From Salvator merianae (lineage: Eukaryota; Chordata; Lepidosauria; Squamata; Teiidae), in the NCBI GenBank assembly GCA_003586115.2, contig QVOM02000074.1, positions 547,160-611,159 on the forward strand: DNA of 64,000 nt, in the 5' to 3' direction. The position numbers and the translations under genes are program-made. Below the pieces are notes generated by a model. It was not told the DNA's origin, did not search any database, and saw nothing but the letters and a program-made list of their open reading frames with translations. Positions 43,267 to 54,699 of the stretch are shown here, in pieces; positions within the stretch are counted from its first letter, which is position 1; the number at the start of each line of letters is the position of its first letter.

Positions 43267-43971
43267 TGTGGGAAAACATGGGTTTGGCATTCTTTTTCCC
43301 ACAAATAGTGATACTCTGGGATTTTACTTCTGTATCCCAGGGTTATGTTGGAAGTGTGTCACATACCCTGTATAATACTGGGATATGATCTGGACACTAT
43401 CTTAGTCTTGGCAAGGAGGGAGAAAATATAATGGAGTCCATAGAAAACTGTCCTGTTAGTTTAATGTACAAAGGTTCATACGTGTCTTATTTTACCAAGT
43501 GCCTTAGCCCTTCTTTTTTTGGTTTCTGTTATGCAAAGTTTTTTAAAAAGTCTAATTGCATCAAGAAGATGAAGAAGGGACACTGATGGCCAGATAGATA
43601 CCATCCATAGATCACATTCAGTGAGAAGACCAGCATTTCCTCCTGCAACACACACGGCGTGTTGGTACAATAAGAATCTTTTGGCAGATGGCATTATACA
43701 AGCATTATTGGAAAAAAATAGATCTTTCATTAATTTATGTTTGTTAAGGATCAACACATTACTTGTGTTAACCAAGGAGGTGTTGCTAAAAAGGGAAACA
43801 CGTGTCTAGGTTCCTTTGAAATTCAATAAATTGATAAGATAAGGTAATAAATATAGTAGATGTATATGTATATTTGAGATTTTTCTTCTTCTTGTACTGT
43901 TGCTTATGACTTGTTCTGGACTAACTCTGCCTGTGTGCTTCAATAATATTTAAGGTCCTTGAACAAAAAAC
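43267..43971. other. No recognised feature
   Basis: AT-leaning sequence without supported coding or repeat ends. Confidence 0.4.
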
Positions 43972-44250
43972 AACTGTACAAAATAGGAGTTCAGAAGTTC
44001 TCAGTGTCACTTTTGACCAACTCGCTGTTCTCATCTTGTAAAGGTCCTACAGCTTCTTTGACTTTTCTTTTGCCTCTGATATACCTCTTAAACCCTTTTT
44101 TATTGTTGTTGTCCTCTCTTGCCATCCTCAATTCATTGTTAGCTTTAGTCTTTCTGACACGTATCCTGCAGTTCCTGCACATTGCATTATATTCCTCTTT
44201 AGATCTGTCCCCCTCCTTCAATTTTTTAAACATTTTTTTAAATGTGTTTA
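43972..44250 (-). mobile_element. CR1 LINE, copy 5, internal fragment
   Basis: Encodes 80 codons (43991-44233) of the CR1 ORF2 linker: MFKKLKEGDRSKEEYNAMCR, then ELRMAREDNNNKKGFKRYIR. It aligns directly to copies 1-3 but lacks both element ends, so it is a deletion remnant. Confidence 0.88.
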
Positions 44251-44679
44251 AAGCAATGAGCTTTGTGTCAATGCAGCAATACAGACAGGCAAAAAAAACT
44301 GCACAAACTAGTTAAACTGTCAGTCTGTATTGTAGCAAAAGAAACATTGGCAAGAAAGCGGAAGGTTTTATTTGTGGCTGAATAAACTTCAAATATTATA
44401 GTTGGCTTAAAATGGATAGGAAACTGGCTATAGTGTAACCAAAAGGCAAGTTTTTCTTTTAAACTGAGCATGGAGATTTGCCCTAAGCACATAAGACATG
44501 TCAGTGAGCTCTCAGAAGTTTAAAAAAGGGAAGAGTTGATTCCTTGCTAGAAGGCACTTTGCAGTCAATTGAATTGTAAAGGCACCGGCAGTACTTCTGG
44601 GTTAGAGCTGTGTATGTGTGTAAATGTGTTGTGATGAAACTAAAGTGTTTCTAATGTGACTCTTTTATCTTATTTAGCA
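44251..44679. other. No recognised feature
   Basis: It shares a loose similarity with 49600-49740 (GAGCTTTGT, AATACAG.CAGGC, TTAMACTGT in the same order), so both could belong to one repeat family. Not enough to name it. Confidence 0.3.
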
Positions 44680-45130
44680 AATCTTTCCTATTCTTTTGGA
44701 TATTCTTTTTTGTATAATCCCTAATGATATACACTGCCCCCTAATTGTTGCTTTAAATGCATCCCATAATACTTCTAACATTTCTGGAGTTCTGTTCACT
44801 GAAAAAAATAATTCTCTGTGCCTTTTCAATTTCTCCTGTTACATCTCAGTTTCTAAAATAACTGGGTCAAATCTCTAATTTTTACATTCCCCCCCCCCCC
44901 CTAATTTCATCTGCATAGATATTGGAGCATGATCTGACAACCAAATGTGTTCTGTTTATATTTTCTATCTGAAAATATCTGAAATTTTTATGTGTTTATT
45001 TCTCTATCTGAAAATATCACAATAAAACCTATATTAGTAATCTTTTTATGCCTCCCTGACCAAAGAGTTGGGAGTGGTATTCCTGCATGCAATTTTTTTA
45101 TAACTTTCTATCCAGTTCCAGTGAAGTTAA
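44680..45130 (-). mobile_element. L1 5' segment, inverted (endonuclease end and linker)
   Basis: The minus strand reads WLSDHAPIS (44916-44950), the SDH block closing the L1 endonuclease. Linker sequence TPEMLEVLWDAFKATIRGQC follows in broken frame. It abuts, head to head, the plus-strand reverse transcriptase segment that continues the same protein. Confidence 0.75.
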
Positions 45131-46320
45131 GTATAAAAGCTGGGATATACAAGCAGTGAAAATGTTGTCAAAAACTATGAAGAAACAGAAGGAAAAAAGA
45201 ATAATTGCACATGGAGATATAAAGATTAAGAATAAGGAAATAGTAGAGGGTAATGGCTAAGCGTTATGAAAAATTATATATGGAAGATAGACCTCATGAT
45301 TTTGTGTGGAATATTGATAGAAAATTAACATTTGAAGAGAGATTAAATGCAGATATAACTCAGCATGAAATAGAAGAGATGATTCAGAGTTTAAAACCTG
45401 CTAAGTAGCCAAGTCCTGATCGATTTACAGCTCTTTTCTACAAAAACCTCAAAGTATTATTGGTATCAAATGCAAATCTCTTTAATGACATAGAGTAATA
45501 GATAAAAACCTGATTTTTGGAATAAGAAATAATTACATTATTAAAACCTCAAAAAATCCAATAGGTTCTGTTTCTTATCACCCTGTCAGGATTACACAAT
45601 ATTTACAAAGGTACTGACTAGAAGATTAGAAGAAATAATACCAAAAATAATAAAGGGAGATCAATAAGGGCTTATTAAGAATAGATACACAGGTAACCCT
45701 ATAAAAAAATTATTAATGTTATTTATCATGTTAAAAATATAATAAATTAGTAAATTTGAAATTAGATGTGAGGCATTTGATTCAGTGAACCATCAATATT
45801 TATATAGAATATGCCAAAAGTTTGAAATAGCAGGTGAATTTTGTGAAAATAATTAAGCATTTATATGAGAGTTCCACAGTTCAATGCAAATTAAAATGCT
45901 TAATGGTATGAAGCAGGACTGTCGCCTTTCTCATTGGCAATAGAACCATTGGCCAGTGAGATTAGACAAGATAGTAGGATTATATGGTTAAAAGGTGAAG
46001 AAGCTAGAATAAAGCTATTTGCCGATGATGCAAGGTTAATTACTCAGATGCCTAGGGAAATGGTAATAGCAATTAGAAATGTCTTAGATAATTTTACCTG
46101 AATGCCAGGGTTGAAAATAAACATAACCAAATCAGAGATAGTGTTTATTAATATCTCACCGCAGGAGCAAAATGAAGTAAGAAGGTTAACTGGATTAAAA
46201 TTAGGAGTTAGAAAGATAAAGTATTTGGGAGTAATTCTTACCAGAAATATTAATAGATTATTATGCGTAAATTATAGATAGGTATGGAAGAACTTAATGT
46301 ACAGTTAGAAAGTTGAAAAA
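45131..46320 (+). mobile_element. L1 3' segment (reverse transcriptase)
   Basis: Plus-strand ORF2 in several frames: KTMKKQKEKRIIAHGDIKIK, RYEKLYMEDRPHDFVW, EIEEMIQSLKPAK, then the polymerase core with IKLFADDARLITQM (about 46010-46050) containing the catalytic FADD block, and GLKINITKSEIVFIN. It starts just where the inverted segment ends in the protein, which is the signature of twin priming. The 3' end is lost near 46320. Confidence 0.78.
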
Positions 46321-46334
46321 TAAAAACCCCTATC

Positions 46335-46490
46335 TTTGTATCTATCTATTTATTTATTTATTTGAGTATTTATATCCCGCCCTTCACCCAAAGGTCCAAG
46401 GGTGGGTAACAACAATAAAAAACAAGACAGAACTATAAAACAGTATAAAATATACATTAAAATATAACCCTAAAAAGGGTACATCATACA
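46335..46490 (-). mobile_element. L2-like retroposon 3' end
   Basis: (TTTA)n, then GAGTATTTATATCCCGCCC and CAAGGGTGGGTAACAACAAT on the plus strand. The minus strand therefore ends in the familiar GGGCGGGATATAAATA-(AAAT)n tail. The same family is at 53506 and 63803. Confidence 0.6.
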
Positions 46491-47330
46491 TAATGATTTT
46501 TAAAATCCAGATTAACTTTAACTTTGTTATACTATAAATACCCATGCCATCCAAGCTTCAGACATGCCCTTTGAACTCAAGTAATCATTTCTCAGTATCA
46601 TGCTCTCTTTTATCCAAATTAAGCAACAGGCTGCAAAACAAAGCGTCAGATTAGCCATCCACTTCCCTTTGCATCTTGTAGTAGTTTATACTACAAGTTT
46701 ATAATAATCCATGTTTTTTTACCCTTGCTATGCAAAATTTGATGTATCTTTTAGTCATTGTTTGAATAATATATTATTTGTCAAAACAGATACTGTCTGA
46801 AATGGAAACTTTGTTCAGGGCAGCACGTTCATTTTTATAACAGAAATCCTTTCCAGCAAAGATTTAGTTTTTCCCATCATGACATATTTTTCTTTATTTC
46901 CACTTATGTTTTGACATAGTTCTGAAAAAAATCGTCTTTGTTAAGATAGTACCCAGATATTTTACTATTTTATTCTTAAAACCAGATCTCTCCGTCAATT
47001 TCATTTAATCTTACATTGTCACGTTTTTGTTAACATCTTGTAATCTTAAATCCAGTCTTTTAGTTTTTGCATTAAAATATCTATTCCTTCATGGGCATCC
47101 TTGTCTTGTCCCTTTCTGAATCTCACATGACTTTGGCAACTCTCCATTTACAATTATTTCTGCTTTCTGTGATGTATAAGTTGACCTTATGCATTTGATA
47201 AAGCAATCTTCAAAATTCATAGTCTCCAAGATTCAGTTCAGTTTATCAAGTTTTATCTGCATCTAAGAAAATCAATGCAGCCTATTTCTCATTATGCTGT
47301 TCCAGATATTCTAAAATATCCAAAATATTT

Positions 47331-47561
47331 TTAATATCTCATAGTTGCCTCATGGGTAAGTAAAAAACACTGGTCTCCATGGTCAGAGTTCTGTAAAATC
47401 ATTTTTAACCTCTCCACCAAAATTGCTGTAAGAAGTTTATAGTCATTATTCAATAGTGATATTGGCTTATAACTTTTAGTCAGTGTTAAGTCCTGGTTGG
47501 TTGTTTTTTTTTGGAACAAATGATATATTAATCTCCTTCCAACTCTCGGGAATGTTTCCAT
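47331..47561 (-). pseudogene. L1 reverse transcriptase fragment
   Basis: 76 codons with FPRVGRRLIYHLFQKKTTNQ and then the conserved YKPISLLNNDYKLLTAILVE block. It continues in broken frame to both sides within the same L1. Confidence 0.85.
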
Positions 47562-47655
47562 TTTGTAGTATAGTATTCATCATTTGTTGTAACAATAGTA
47601 ACAATTCCACTTCCAAGCATTAGTAAGTACATGGCTGAAAACTTCTGTAGTCCCA

Positions 47656-48113
47656 ATGCCTTTCCGCACTTACCGGTATCCCAGTACAGTGTGAGGGCTA
47701 GGCCCCTTCAGAGCTTCTAGTTTTGCACTCTAGAAGAAGATTCCCCACCCTTTGCTAAGCTGCTCTGTTTTCAAAGAGCAAAGACAGAGACCGCTAGAAC
47801 AGAACAGGGGGAGGCATGTGGAATGGCACAAGTCTCCTTATTCCAGTTTAGCAGGGGGATCCATTTCAGCAGTGCATCAAATTGTGCTGCTGAAATGGGT
47901 TCCTCAGGGGCTCTAAGGCCAGAAAATTTTGTTCCTAGCATCAGAGCCCTTGCAGCAGGTTCCAAAGCTTGCTTGAGCTTTGGAGCAATGTGTGGCCTTT
48001 CCCAGAACAGACCATCCAAGTACAGACAACCTTGTTCTGTGACAGAATGAACCACTCCAGCTGGGTATTGCTTCAGTGAGAGCAGTCCATCAGATGTAAG
48101 TGCAGAAACACCC
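47656..48113. mobile_element. MITE nested in L1 reverse transcriptase
   Basis: Left ATGCCTTTCCGCACTTAC and right complement GGGTGTTTCTGCACTTAC match at the inner positions (CACTTAC shared). It interrupts the L1 ORF2 between FKKTK and the downstream polymerase. The interior has a complementary pair near 47859-47904 (CCATTTCAGCAG / CTGCTGAAATGG). The flanking triplets are not identical, so the target duplication has decayed. Related to 6673-7144. Confidence 0.6.
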
Positions 48114-48240
48114 TTAGTTTTCTTAAAGGCATCACAGACCTCCTTTAGAGTTTTAGGACTATTCAAATGTGGTCTTTGTTGATCTATAATCTTTGGTAAA
48201 TCCCATTTAGATAAGGAAGAATTCACTTTCTTCAAAGTAT

Positions 48241-48652
48241 TTCTTTTTTTTAAAAAAAATATATATATATTTTTGATATATAAAATTACACTATATGATT
48301 CATAATTCACTACTGGCTTCCTCCTCCTCCTCCCCCCCAAAGCTGTTTCTATATTTCATATTCTTGCCCCCCCCCAACCCAGTCACCCAGTTCTTTTCTT
48401 CTACCGATTGTCTTCTTTCCTCATCATTCTTTCAATCCGGCAGGCACAAATCCACTTTCCCATTCTTGCAGAAGGTCAATAAAGGGTTTCCAGTTTTCAT
48501 ACAGAGAACCAATCAACTGTATTATTTCTCAGTAAATTAATCTATTTGTCCATCTCGGCAAGCTTTCAAAGTCTTCTTCTAATATCAGTCTTTCAATGAT
48601 TCAGCTCTTGATGGTTGTTCTGTTAACCCACTTCTTGATTTCCTCCTGTGAT
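48241..48652 (-). mobile_element. 3' region of the ORF1-only L1 family, third copy
   Basis: About 410 bp closely matching 14895-15300, including CCAGTTCTTTTCTTCTACCG and GTCAATAAAGGGTTTCCAGT on the plus strand, with the A/T tail at 48241-48275. 5'-truncated near the ORF1/3'-region junction. It inserted into the older L1. Confidence 0.85.
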
Positions 48653-48655
48653 TTA

Positions 48656-48915
48656 GTCCCTGTGCTGGCCCTGAAACTTAGATGAGCTCTGAAAGTAAGG
48701 GATTATAGCTCCTGGCTTTGAAGCGCCTGGGGGACCCATTTTGATGGTGCCTTTGTGTTCCAGAATAGCTTCACCTAGTATAGCAAACAGTCTGTTCTGT
48801 GCAGGTGGAGCATATCGGCAATGGGTAGGGCCTCCCCATATTCAACACCAATATGTAGAAGAGAGGTCTTTAGTGCACTTGCTAGTAAGGAATACCAACA
48901 AGTGCAAAAAGGCCC
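48656..48915. mobile_element. Harbinger-like MITE with TTA target duplication
   Basis: The right end AAGTGCAAAAAGGCCC is the complement of GGGCCTTTTTGCACTT. The left end GTCCCTGTGCTGG is a diverged counterpart. TTA flanks both sides (48653-48655 and 48916-48918). TTA is the preferred PIF/Harbinger target, supporting that assignment for the family. 260 bp, no coding. Confidence 0.6.
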
Positions 48916-49460
48916 TTATTTTGTTTCGTAATTGATGTCTTTAGTATTTTTTCTTTTTCCTTTTTTTATTCCCTTCAAAATCAATTGCATTTTCTCTTGC
49001 TTCTTGTTGATATTAAATGAAATATTACCTTTTGAAATCTTTTCTCATGTTACAAACTATTCTGATATTCATTACTCTCAAAAAATTCTTCTATTCCCTT
49101 CTATTCTCTTTTTACAGTCCTTTACAGTAAAGTTTTATTCAGTCTCCATCTAAAAATACCAGTTTTTCTTTTAAAATTGTAAACACGGGATTGTGATCTA
49201 AAAAAGTCTTTGGTAAGATTTTTGCTTTACGGACATTATAGTGACTAGAGTCTTCAGGGTCCAAATCATATCAATTAATGAAAAAAAATTGTCTTTCATT
49301 AAAAAATGGTCTATAGATTCATTCTGAAGTTCTAGGTTGTCCTCTAAGTAAAAACAACAACAACAAACACCATTTGGTAATTTACTTTGAGATATTTTAA
49401 TATTTTTCTCTGAAGATTTATTGTTTTGTGGTGAAACTAAGCCATTCCAATTGTAATGAG

Positions 49461-50384
49461 GAATTACTCTTCCAGTTCATCTTAGGGACCAGAGTGTGAA
49501 TGAGGTTGGTCTAATGATAATGCAATTGTCTGATGTGTAGGTTGTTGTAAGGATAAGGGTCAAGGATGAAGTCCAGAATGTTTAAAGAGTCAAAATTTGT
49601 CCATTTTTATTGTATAGAGCTTTGTCCAGCAAAAACAAAACAAACAAGCAAATCAGTAATACAGGCAGGCAAGCAGGCAGTGAATACAGTCAAAAATTTG
49701 GAAACTTGTTACACTGTAAATCACAAGTGGCAAGAACAAAGCACTAACATGATTTATAGTGGCTAAAGTGGTAATTGCATACAGAAACAGGGGTTTCTTG
49801 TATGTGGTTTGTATCTAGGAAGCTGAAATTGGTCTAAAACTCATTCTAATCCCAGTGATCCCCACCTCCCAGCGTGTACTGGCTGTGTTCCTTGTGGACA
49901 CTGTTCCGCCTATGCTTTGGATCCCAATTTGATGCCCACAACCTAGCATATTCCTATTCTCTCACCAGAGTTCTGTGCTAAATAAAATACCAACACAGGG
50001 GAAAAGATTTTCAGTTTCAATAGAAGAAAACAAGCAAAGGGACAAAGGAAGACCCAGCTACAAATTACTGAATTTATTCACAGTACATGTTGAAAACAGA
50101 CAGGCCACTACAAGACGTCATGCAGTGTGCATAGATTCTTGGGTCTGGAAGCAGAAGCCAAGCCTCGGAGGCTCACAATCATACGATCTGTTCTCATGAC
50201 TGTTCAAGCACCGGGGGTAGCTTTTGCCAGGTGGCCAAGAGTCGGAAGGCTCCGACAGTTCTAGCTGAGTGGCTAGGAACCAGTAGCAAGAGGGAGAGAA
50301 GGCTCTTTTCCTGCCTCCACAAATCTCTCTGGGGCAGAAGGCAACAGCAAGAAGGGAGAGAAAGTGTCTGACTGATTTCAGCTG
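49461..50384. other. No recognised gene; possible LTR-like sequence
   Basis: Repetitive CAGGCAGGCAAGCAGGCAGT at 49661-49680. A CTAAATAAAATACC at 49979 could be a polyadenylation signal in an LTR. No paired ends were found. Confidence 0.35.
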
Positions 50385-52330
50385 AAGATATAGCTGATAT
50401 AGGACCTAGATTGAATTTTTATAAAGAAATCACCAAAAATCTGGTACAAGGAAAGATTTAGAGAAACTGCAAAAGACCAGGACAGAACTACAAATTATAG
50501 ATGAAACATATGCAAAAGCAAAATATTATAGAGCAAGGCCCTTGACAGAATAAAGCAATAATAAATTTATTATGAAAAAAGAAGCGTTAAACAAAAATAT
50601 AAATGGAAAAAGATGGAAAGAATGTGAGGACAGGGGAGGGGATTAAAAATAATGGCTCAATTTTATGAGAAGTTATATAAAAGAGATACAAATAAGGAAC
50701 TAATAATGGAAATAGAACTGAGACAAAGCAATACAAAAAAAAGGATCAAGAAGGGGTAGAAAAACCAATAACAGAAAGAGAAATAACCAAACCGAACAAA
50801 TCTCCAGGAGAGGCTGGTTTTAGTACAATATTAAAAACCATGTTGCAAGATATTAATGCAACTTTTAGGGCAAATGCCAAAAACATTTAGCATTTGTAGT
50901 GGTCCCAATAATAAAAATGTAAAGGGATTCGTTATCTCTGCATTCTTATAGACCAATTTTCTTATTAAATCACAGTTTTAATTTTTTTTTCTGTTGGTGG
51001 TGGCAAATAGGCTGAATATCTGAAGATCAATGTGGTTGTGTTAAAATTTGGCACATCTCATATTTTGTAAGGACACTTTTAAATATAGTGCAACATAGTA
51101 GACTCAATGGAAAGAGGCTGATGACAGTAGGATTGGATACATGTGAAACTTTTGATATAATCAAGCATGACTATTTAATAAAGGTAACGAAGAAAGAAGG
51201 TTTAGGTAAAAAAACCCTGTAAGGTGCTAGAAAATATCTATCAAGGAGCAAAAGCAAAAATACTAATTAATGGTCATCCCTCTAGAGAAACAAGGATGCC
51301 CAGTGTCACCATCATTTGCTTTTATGATAGAACCTTTAGCCAACATGATCAGACAAAATAAAATAATAAAAGGATATATAATAGATGCAATTGAAACTAA
51401 AATAAATTATATGCAGATGATGTTATAATTACCACGCAGAATCTACGTAGAGCAATAAAAGCTGAAAAGTATTTTGGATAAATTTAGTGAAATCTCAGGG
51501 TTAAAAGTAAATCTGAAAAAAATCAGAAGTTTTATAATATTCTGGGTAGGGTACAAAGGAAATTGAAAGAATGATAGGCTGAAAGCAAGTAAGAAAGGCA
51601 TAAGAAATTTGGGAGTGTATATTCCAAAAAAATAGAAAAGTCATATAAAGAAAATTATGAAAAGATTAAGCAGACTATAAAGGAAAGAAAGGGGGAGCAG
51701 TGAAAATGATGATAGGATCTAGATTCTTATATTTATTTCAGGTATTACTATTAAAAGTTAATAATGAAAAATTAAAACAGTTGATTTATATTTGGCAATA
51801 AAAACCAGAGAATAACAAGAAAAATGTTGGAATAGGACTTCCTTAGAACCTATTTAATTATAAACAGAATTAGCTTAATTGTAAAATTAATAGAAATGTT
51901 GACTGAGTTAAACACAATTAGAAATAGAGATGAAAGATAAAACTGACAAGAAAATGAGTAAGAGTACAGACAATATTTATATGAAAAATACTTTATATCT
52001 ATGGAAAGAGTGGCTAGATAGGTTATTATCAAAGAAATCAAAGACAACAATATATGTTGTAATAAATGAGTATCAGAAAGTGATAAATAGTGGAAATATT
52101 ATAGGGCTACAAGAATGTGGTTTGGACAAATAGGACAAACATGGGGAATATGGCTGCAATACAATATAGAAACCAATGTGGGTGAAGCTGGAATGCAGAG
52201 AATAAGGGACTTCCCAGAGGAAACATAAGAAGATTGAGTATGTGGACCTTTAGAGACGGGGGGAAGGAAGAAGAGCATAAAATATTGGAATATATTGCAA
52301 TGGAAATTATTATATTTATGTTTGCATTAC
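50385..52330 (+). mobile_element. L1 LINE ORF2 remnant
   Basis: Plus-strand L1 coding in many frames. The linker (KLQKTRTELQIIDETYAKAK) comes first, then the reverse transcriptase entry (ITKPNKSPGEAGFSTI) and the catalytic block KLYADDVIITTQNLR (51405-51450) with an intact YADD. Next are SGLKVNLKK and SRFLYLFQVLLLKV, with VGIGLP...FNYKQNQL near 51830-51870. It is one of the longest L1 spans here but heavily frameshifted. No tail or target duplication was identified. Confidence 0.78.
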
Positions 52331-53505
52331 CATTTTTTTTAAAAAGAAAAGCCATAAATGCCTCATACTGAAGTATGTAAGCACTATATACCTCCTGTCT
52401 TCCACTTTTGTTCCATTGAATATCCACATCACTAGTCTCAAATATAAAATGCATAGAACCAAAGAGCTGCATCAGAATTTGGAGGTAGAAACAGTGCATC
52501 AATTGAGTTTTGACCGGAATTTCTTTCTTCTATGTCTTCCAAATTTCCATTTTTATTTTAGTGTTATCAAGGTAAAGAAAAATAATAATTTAAATACAAC
52601 AATAATTTTAACAGAAAGAAAGGATTTCTCATGTATAGTTTTGGATTACCTTTACCTATGCACTCTCTGTTTACTTTGTTTTCAAACTGGAGTTATATTA
52701 ATTAAATGTATGATGACAAAATGGAACCAGTGGTGTAGAATGAGGGGGAGAAATCAGTTGAAGCCTCATCTTTGATCTCCTCAAGCCATGTTTTGATCCA
52801 CCATGGGTCAGATTGATGCCTTACACTAAGCTCAACAGTTATGTTTTGCTAGTTTCCATAGGACCCACAGTAAATTTGAAAGAATCTCTGACTTAAATTA
52901 AAAAGGCCTGGGGGCTGGCCTGACCTGAAACAGGATTCTTTCGCATGATTTGAAATTGAATCAGGGATTTTAAGCTATCTATGGCAGTACAAGGATTTAA
53001 ACATTATTAAAGCAAGTTCTGTGTCTGGAAAGAAAGAAAAATTGTTCCCAGGTTTTTATAAAACCTACTTGCGGGTTTTATTTAATTTATGTTGCATTTT
53101 TCACACTAAGTATATAGATCAGTTTGCTGTGGAGTATTATCTTTATTGTATTAAATTTATTTTATCACATATTGTGAACTGTTGTGAGATTTTTTTTGAT
53201 GTGGGATAGCATTTTTAAAAGTTAAAAGAAAAAAGAAAAAGCGGGATAGCATTTTAAATGAACTAAATGTACTAAAAATGAACTAAAAATAACCATATCC
53301 AAATTCTGCGTATGGGCTGTTCTCTATATCTCCAGGGGTTAGAACATCTCCCCTGTAAGAAATGGTTAAAACAGGAGAGGTAATGTGGGAATTGTGAATA
53401 AAGAAAAGCACAATAAATTTATATAAAATTAAGCCTAGCATGGGGAAGCTTTTTCTCTCACTCTCGATGATCATCCAAAGAAACTGAGTGATGGGAAAAT
53501 TATTT
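52331..53505. other. No recognised feature
   Basis: AT-rich sequence. A 17-bp direct repeat GGGATAGCATTTTWAAA occurs at 53202 and 53243. No coding supported. Confidence 0.4.
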
Positions 53506-53960
53506 ATTTTATTTTTTAATTAATATACTTGGATTTTTATCCTGCTCAATATCCAGAGGTTTCACGACAGGTTACATTAGTAAAAACAGATTAAAAAGAA
53601 CCCACTAAAAACAACAGCAGTGCTTGAAAAGGGGCTGTTTCCTCAGCCAAAGGTCAGAGTAAATAGGTGCACATTTGCACCTGGCACACCCCAGGAGGGG
53701 AGACTGTCCCATTGTCTGTAGGCTACTTTATCTCATCTGAAGATCTTAAGGCATGGGCAGGGTGATATCAGAGAAGGTGTTTCTTTAGATTTTTGAGGCC
53801 TAAGTCACTTAGGGCCTCATAAATCAAAGTTAACACCTTGTTGCCACTGCAACTACCACATGGTAGGTATGATAATACATTCTGAGCTGTGTTTGGTCTG
53901 ACTCACAGTGGGATTTATGCAGCCTGCACTCCAGCCACTGATCTTCCAGTTTCATTGCCT
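53506..53960 (-). mobile_element. L2-like retroposon family member
   Basis: Starts with a T-rich (TTTA)-type tail, then TTTTATCCTGCTCAATATCC, CAGGTTACATTAGTAAAAAC and AACAACAGCAGTGCTTGAAA. The first 140 bp match 63803-64000 in order. Later TTAGGGCCTCATAAATCAAAG and GTTAACACCTTG recall a common sauropsid repeat. Non-coding. Confidence 0.5.
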
Positions 53961-54304
53961 GTAGCTCCATGGAATACCAAGGTCGTTTATTAGATGTGCT
54001 GAGGGCACTTGGGATCAATTATGTTGATGTCCCTGTTCATCTCATGGTTCCAGAGAGAGACCAGAGCCTTGGCAGGAGCACCTTCCATGTCAACCAGGAA
54101 ATTCCCCCAGAGGAATCAGGAATCACTCAATCCCATAATTCTCTGGGAATGAACCATCTCAACAGGTCCCCACTTCTGCAAAAAATCGTTTAGGTTCCCT
54201 AAAAAGAAATGCTTCATATAGTGCATAGCTGAACTAGGGGATTCATTATTAAAATAAGCACCAATCTGAGCAATTTGGCTTAGATATAATCTAGGATTAC
54301 ATTT
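53961..54304. other. No recognised feature
   Basis: A short open frame (53969-54193) shows no known motif. Nothing else supported. Confidence 0.35.
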
Positions 54305-54440
54305 AAGTTTAGTGTTAGCATTAGGCTGCAGTTAGATTTAGGGTTAGGATTTGGTTTAGAGTTTAGAGTTAGGGTTAGAGTTTGATAGGGATAGGGATAG
54401 GGTTCTGGTTCAGGTTCTGGTTTTAGTTTAGTTAGCGTTA
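54305..54440. repeat. Degenerate telomere-like (TTAGGG-related) tract
   Basis: Repeated TTTAGGGTTAGG, GAGTTAGGGTTAGAG and GATAGGGATAGGGATAGGG with TTAGTTTAGTTAGCGTTAG at the end. The hexamer phase is not kept, so it is a degenerate interstitial telomere-like or simple repeat rather than an intact telomeric array. Confidence 0.7.
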
Positions 54441-54699
54441 GTCTCAGCCTGACTGACAGCTTTCCAGACACATTGAAGTTTTTTATCCTTTACAATATCT
54501 GACTTTGACAGCTGAACATTTGGAAGTACACTTTCTGGATTTTAATGTGACTAAGAGGAGAGATGAGCCCACTAGCATGTGGTAACTACCATCTCCAAGC
54601 TGGTTCTGAGCTGTTTGTTTCACTACATGTGAATGCAACCTTAGTCTAGTCTAGTATCCTGTTCTTACTATTGTTTTGAAATATGTGCCTGGGAAGAAT

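Larger units (their letters stand above)
46640..49460 (-). mobile_element. L1 LINE remnant carrying nested insertions
   Basis: Minus-strand ORF2 in order: the SDH-like end of the endonuclease with WRLNKTLL (about 49200 down to 48920), then reverse transcriptase entry SKWDLPKIIDQQRPHLNSP (about 48240-48130), SYKPISLLNNDYKLLTAILV (47430-47490), a degraded ILEYLEQHNEK...IFLDA block (about 47250-47310) and KGTRQGCP (about 47100). It is interrupted at 47656-48113 by a MITE and at 48241-48918 by an L1 3' region plus a second MITE. Old, with many frame breaks. Confidence 0.75.

Noticed and set aside
47771..48340. A 189-codon minus-strand frame that might look like a novel gene
   Set aside because: It is a composite: tail and linker sequence of L1 pieces followed by part of a MITE (47656-48113), read through by chance.
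54280..54471. Minus-strand frame rich in Pro-Glu and Thr-Leu repeats
   Set aside because: It is the translation of the telomere-like repeat, not a gene.
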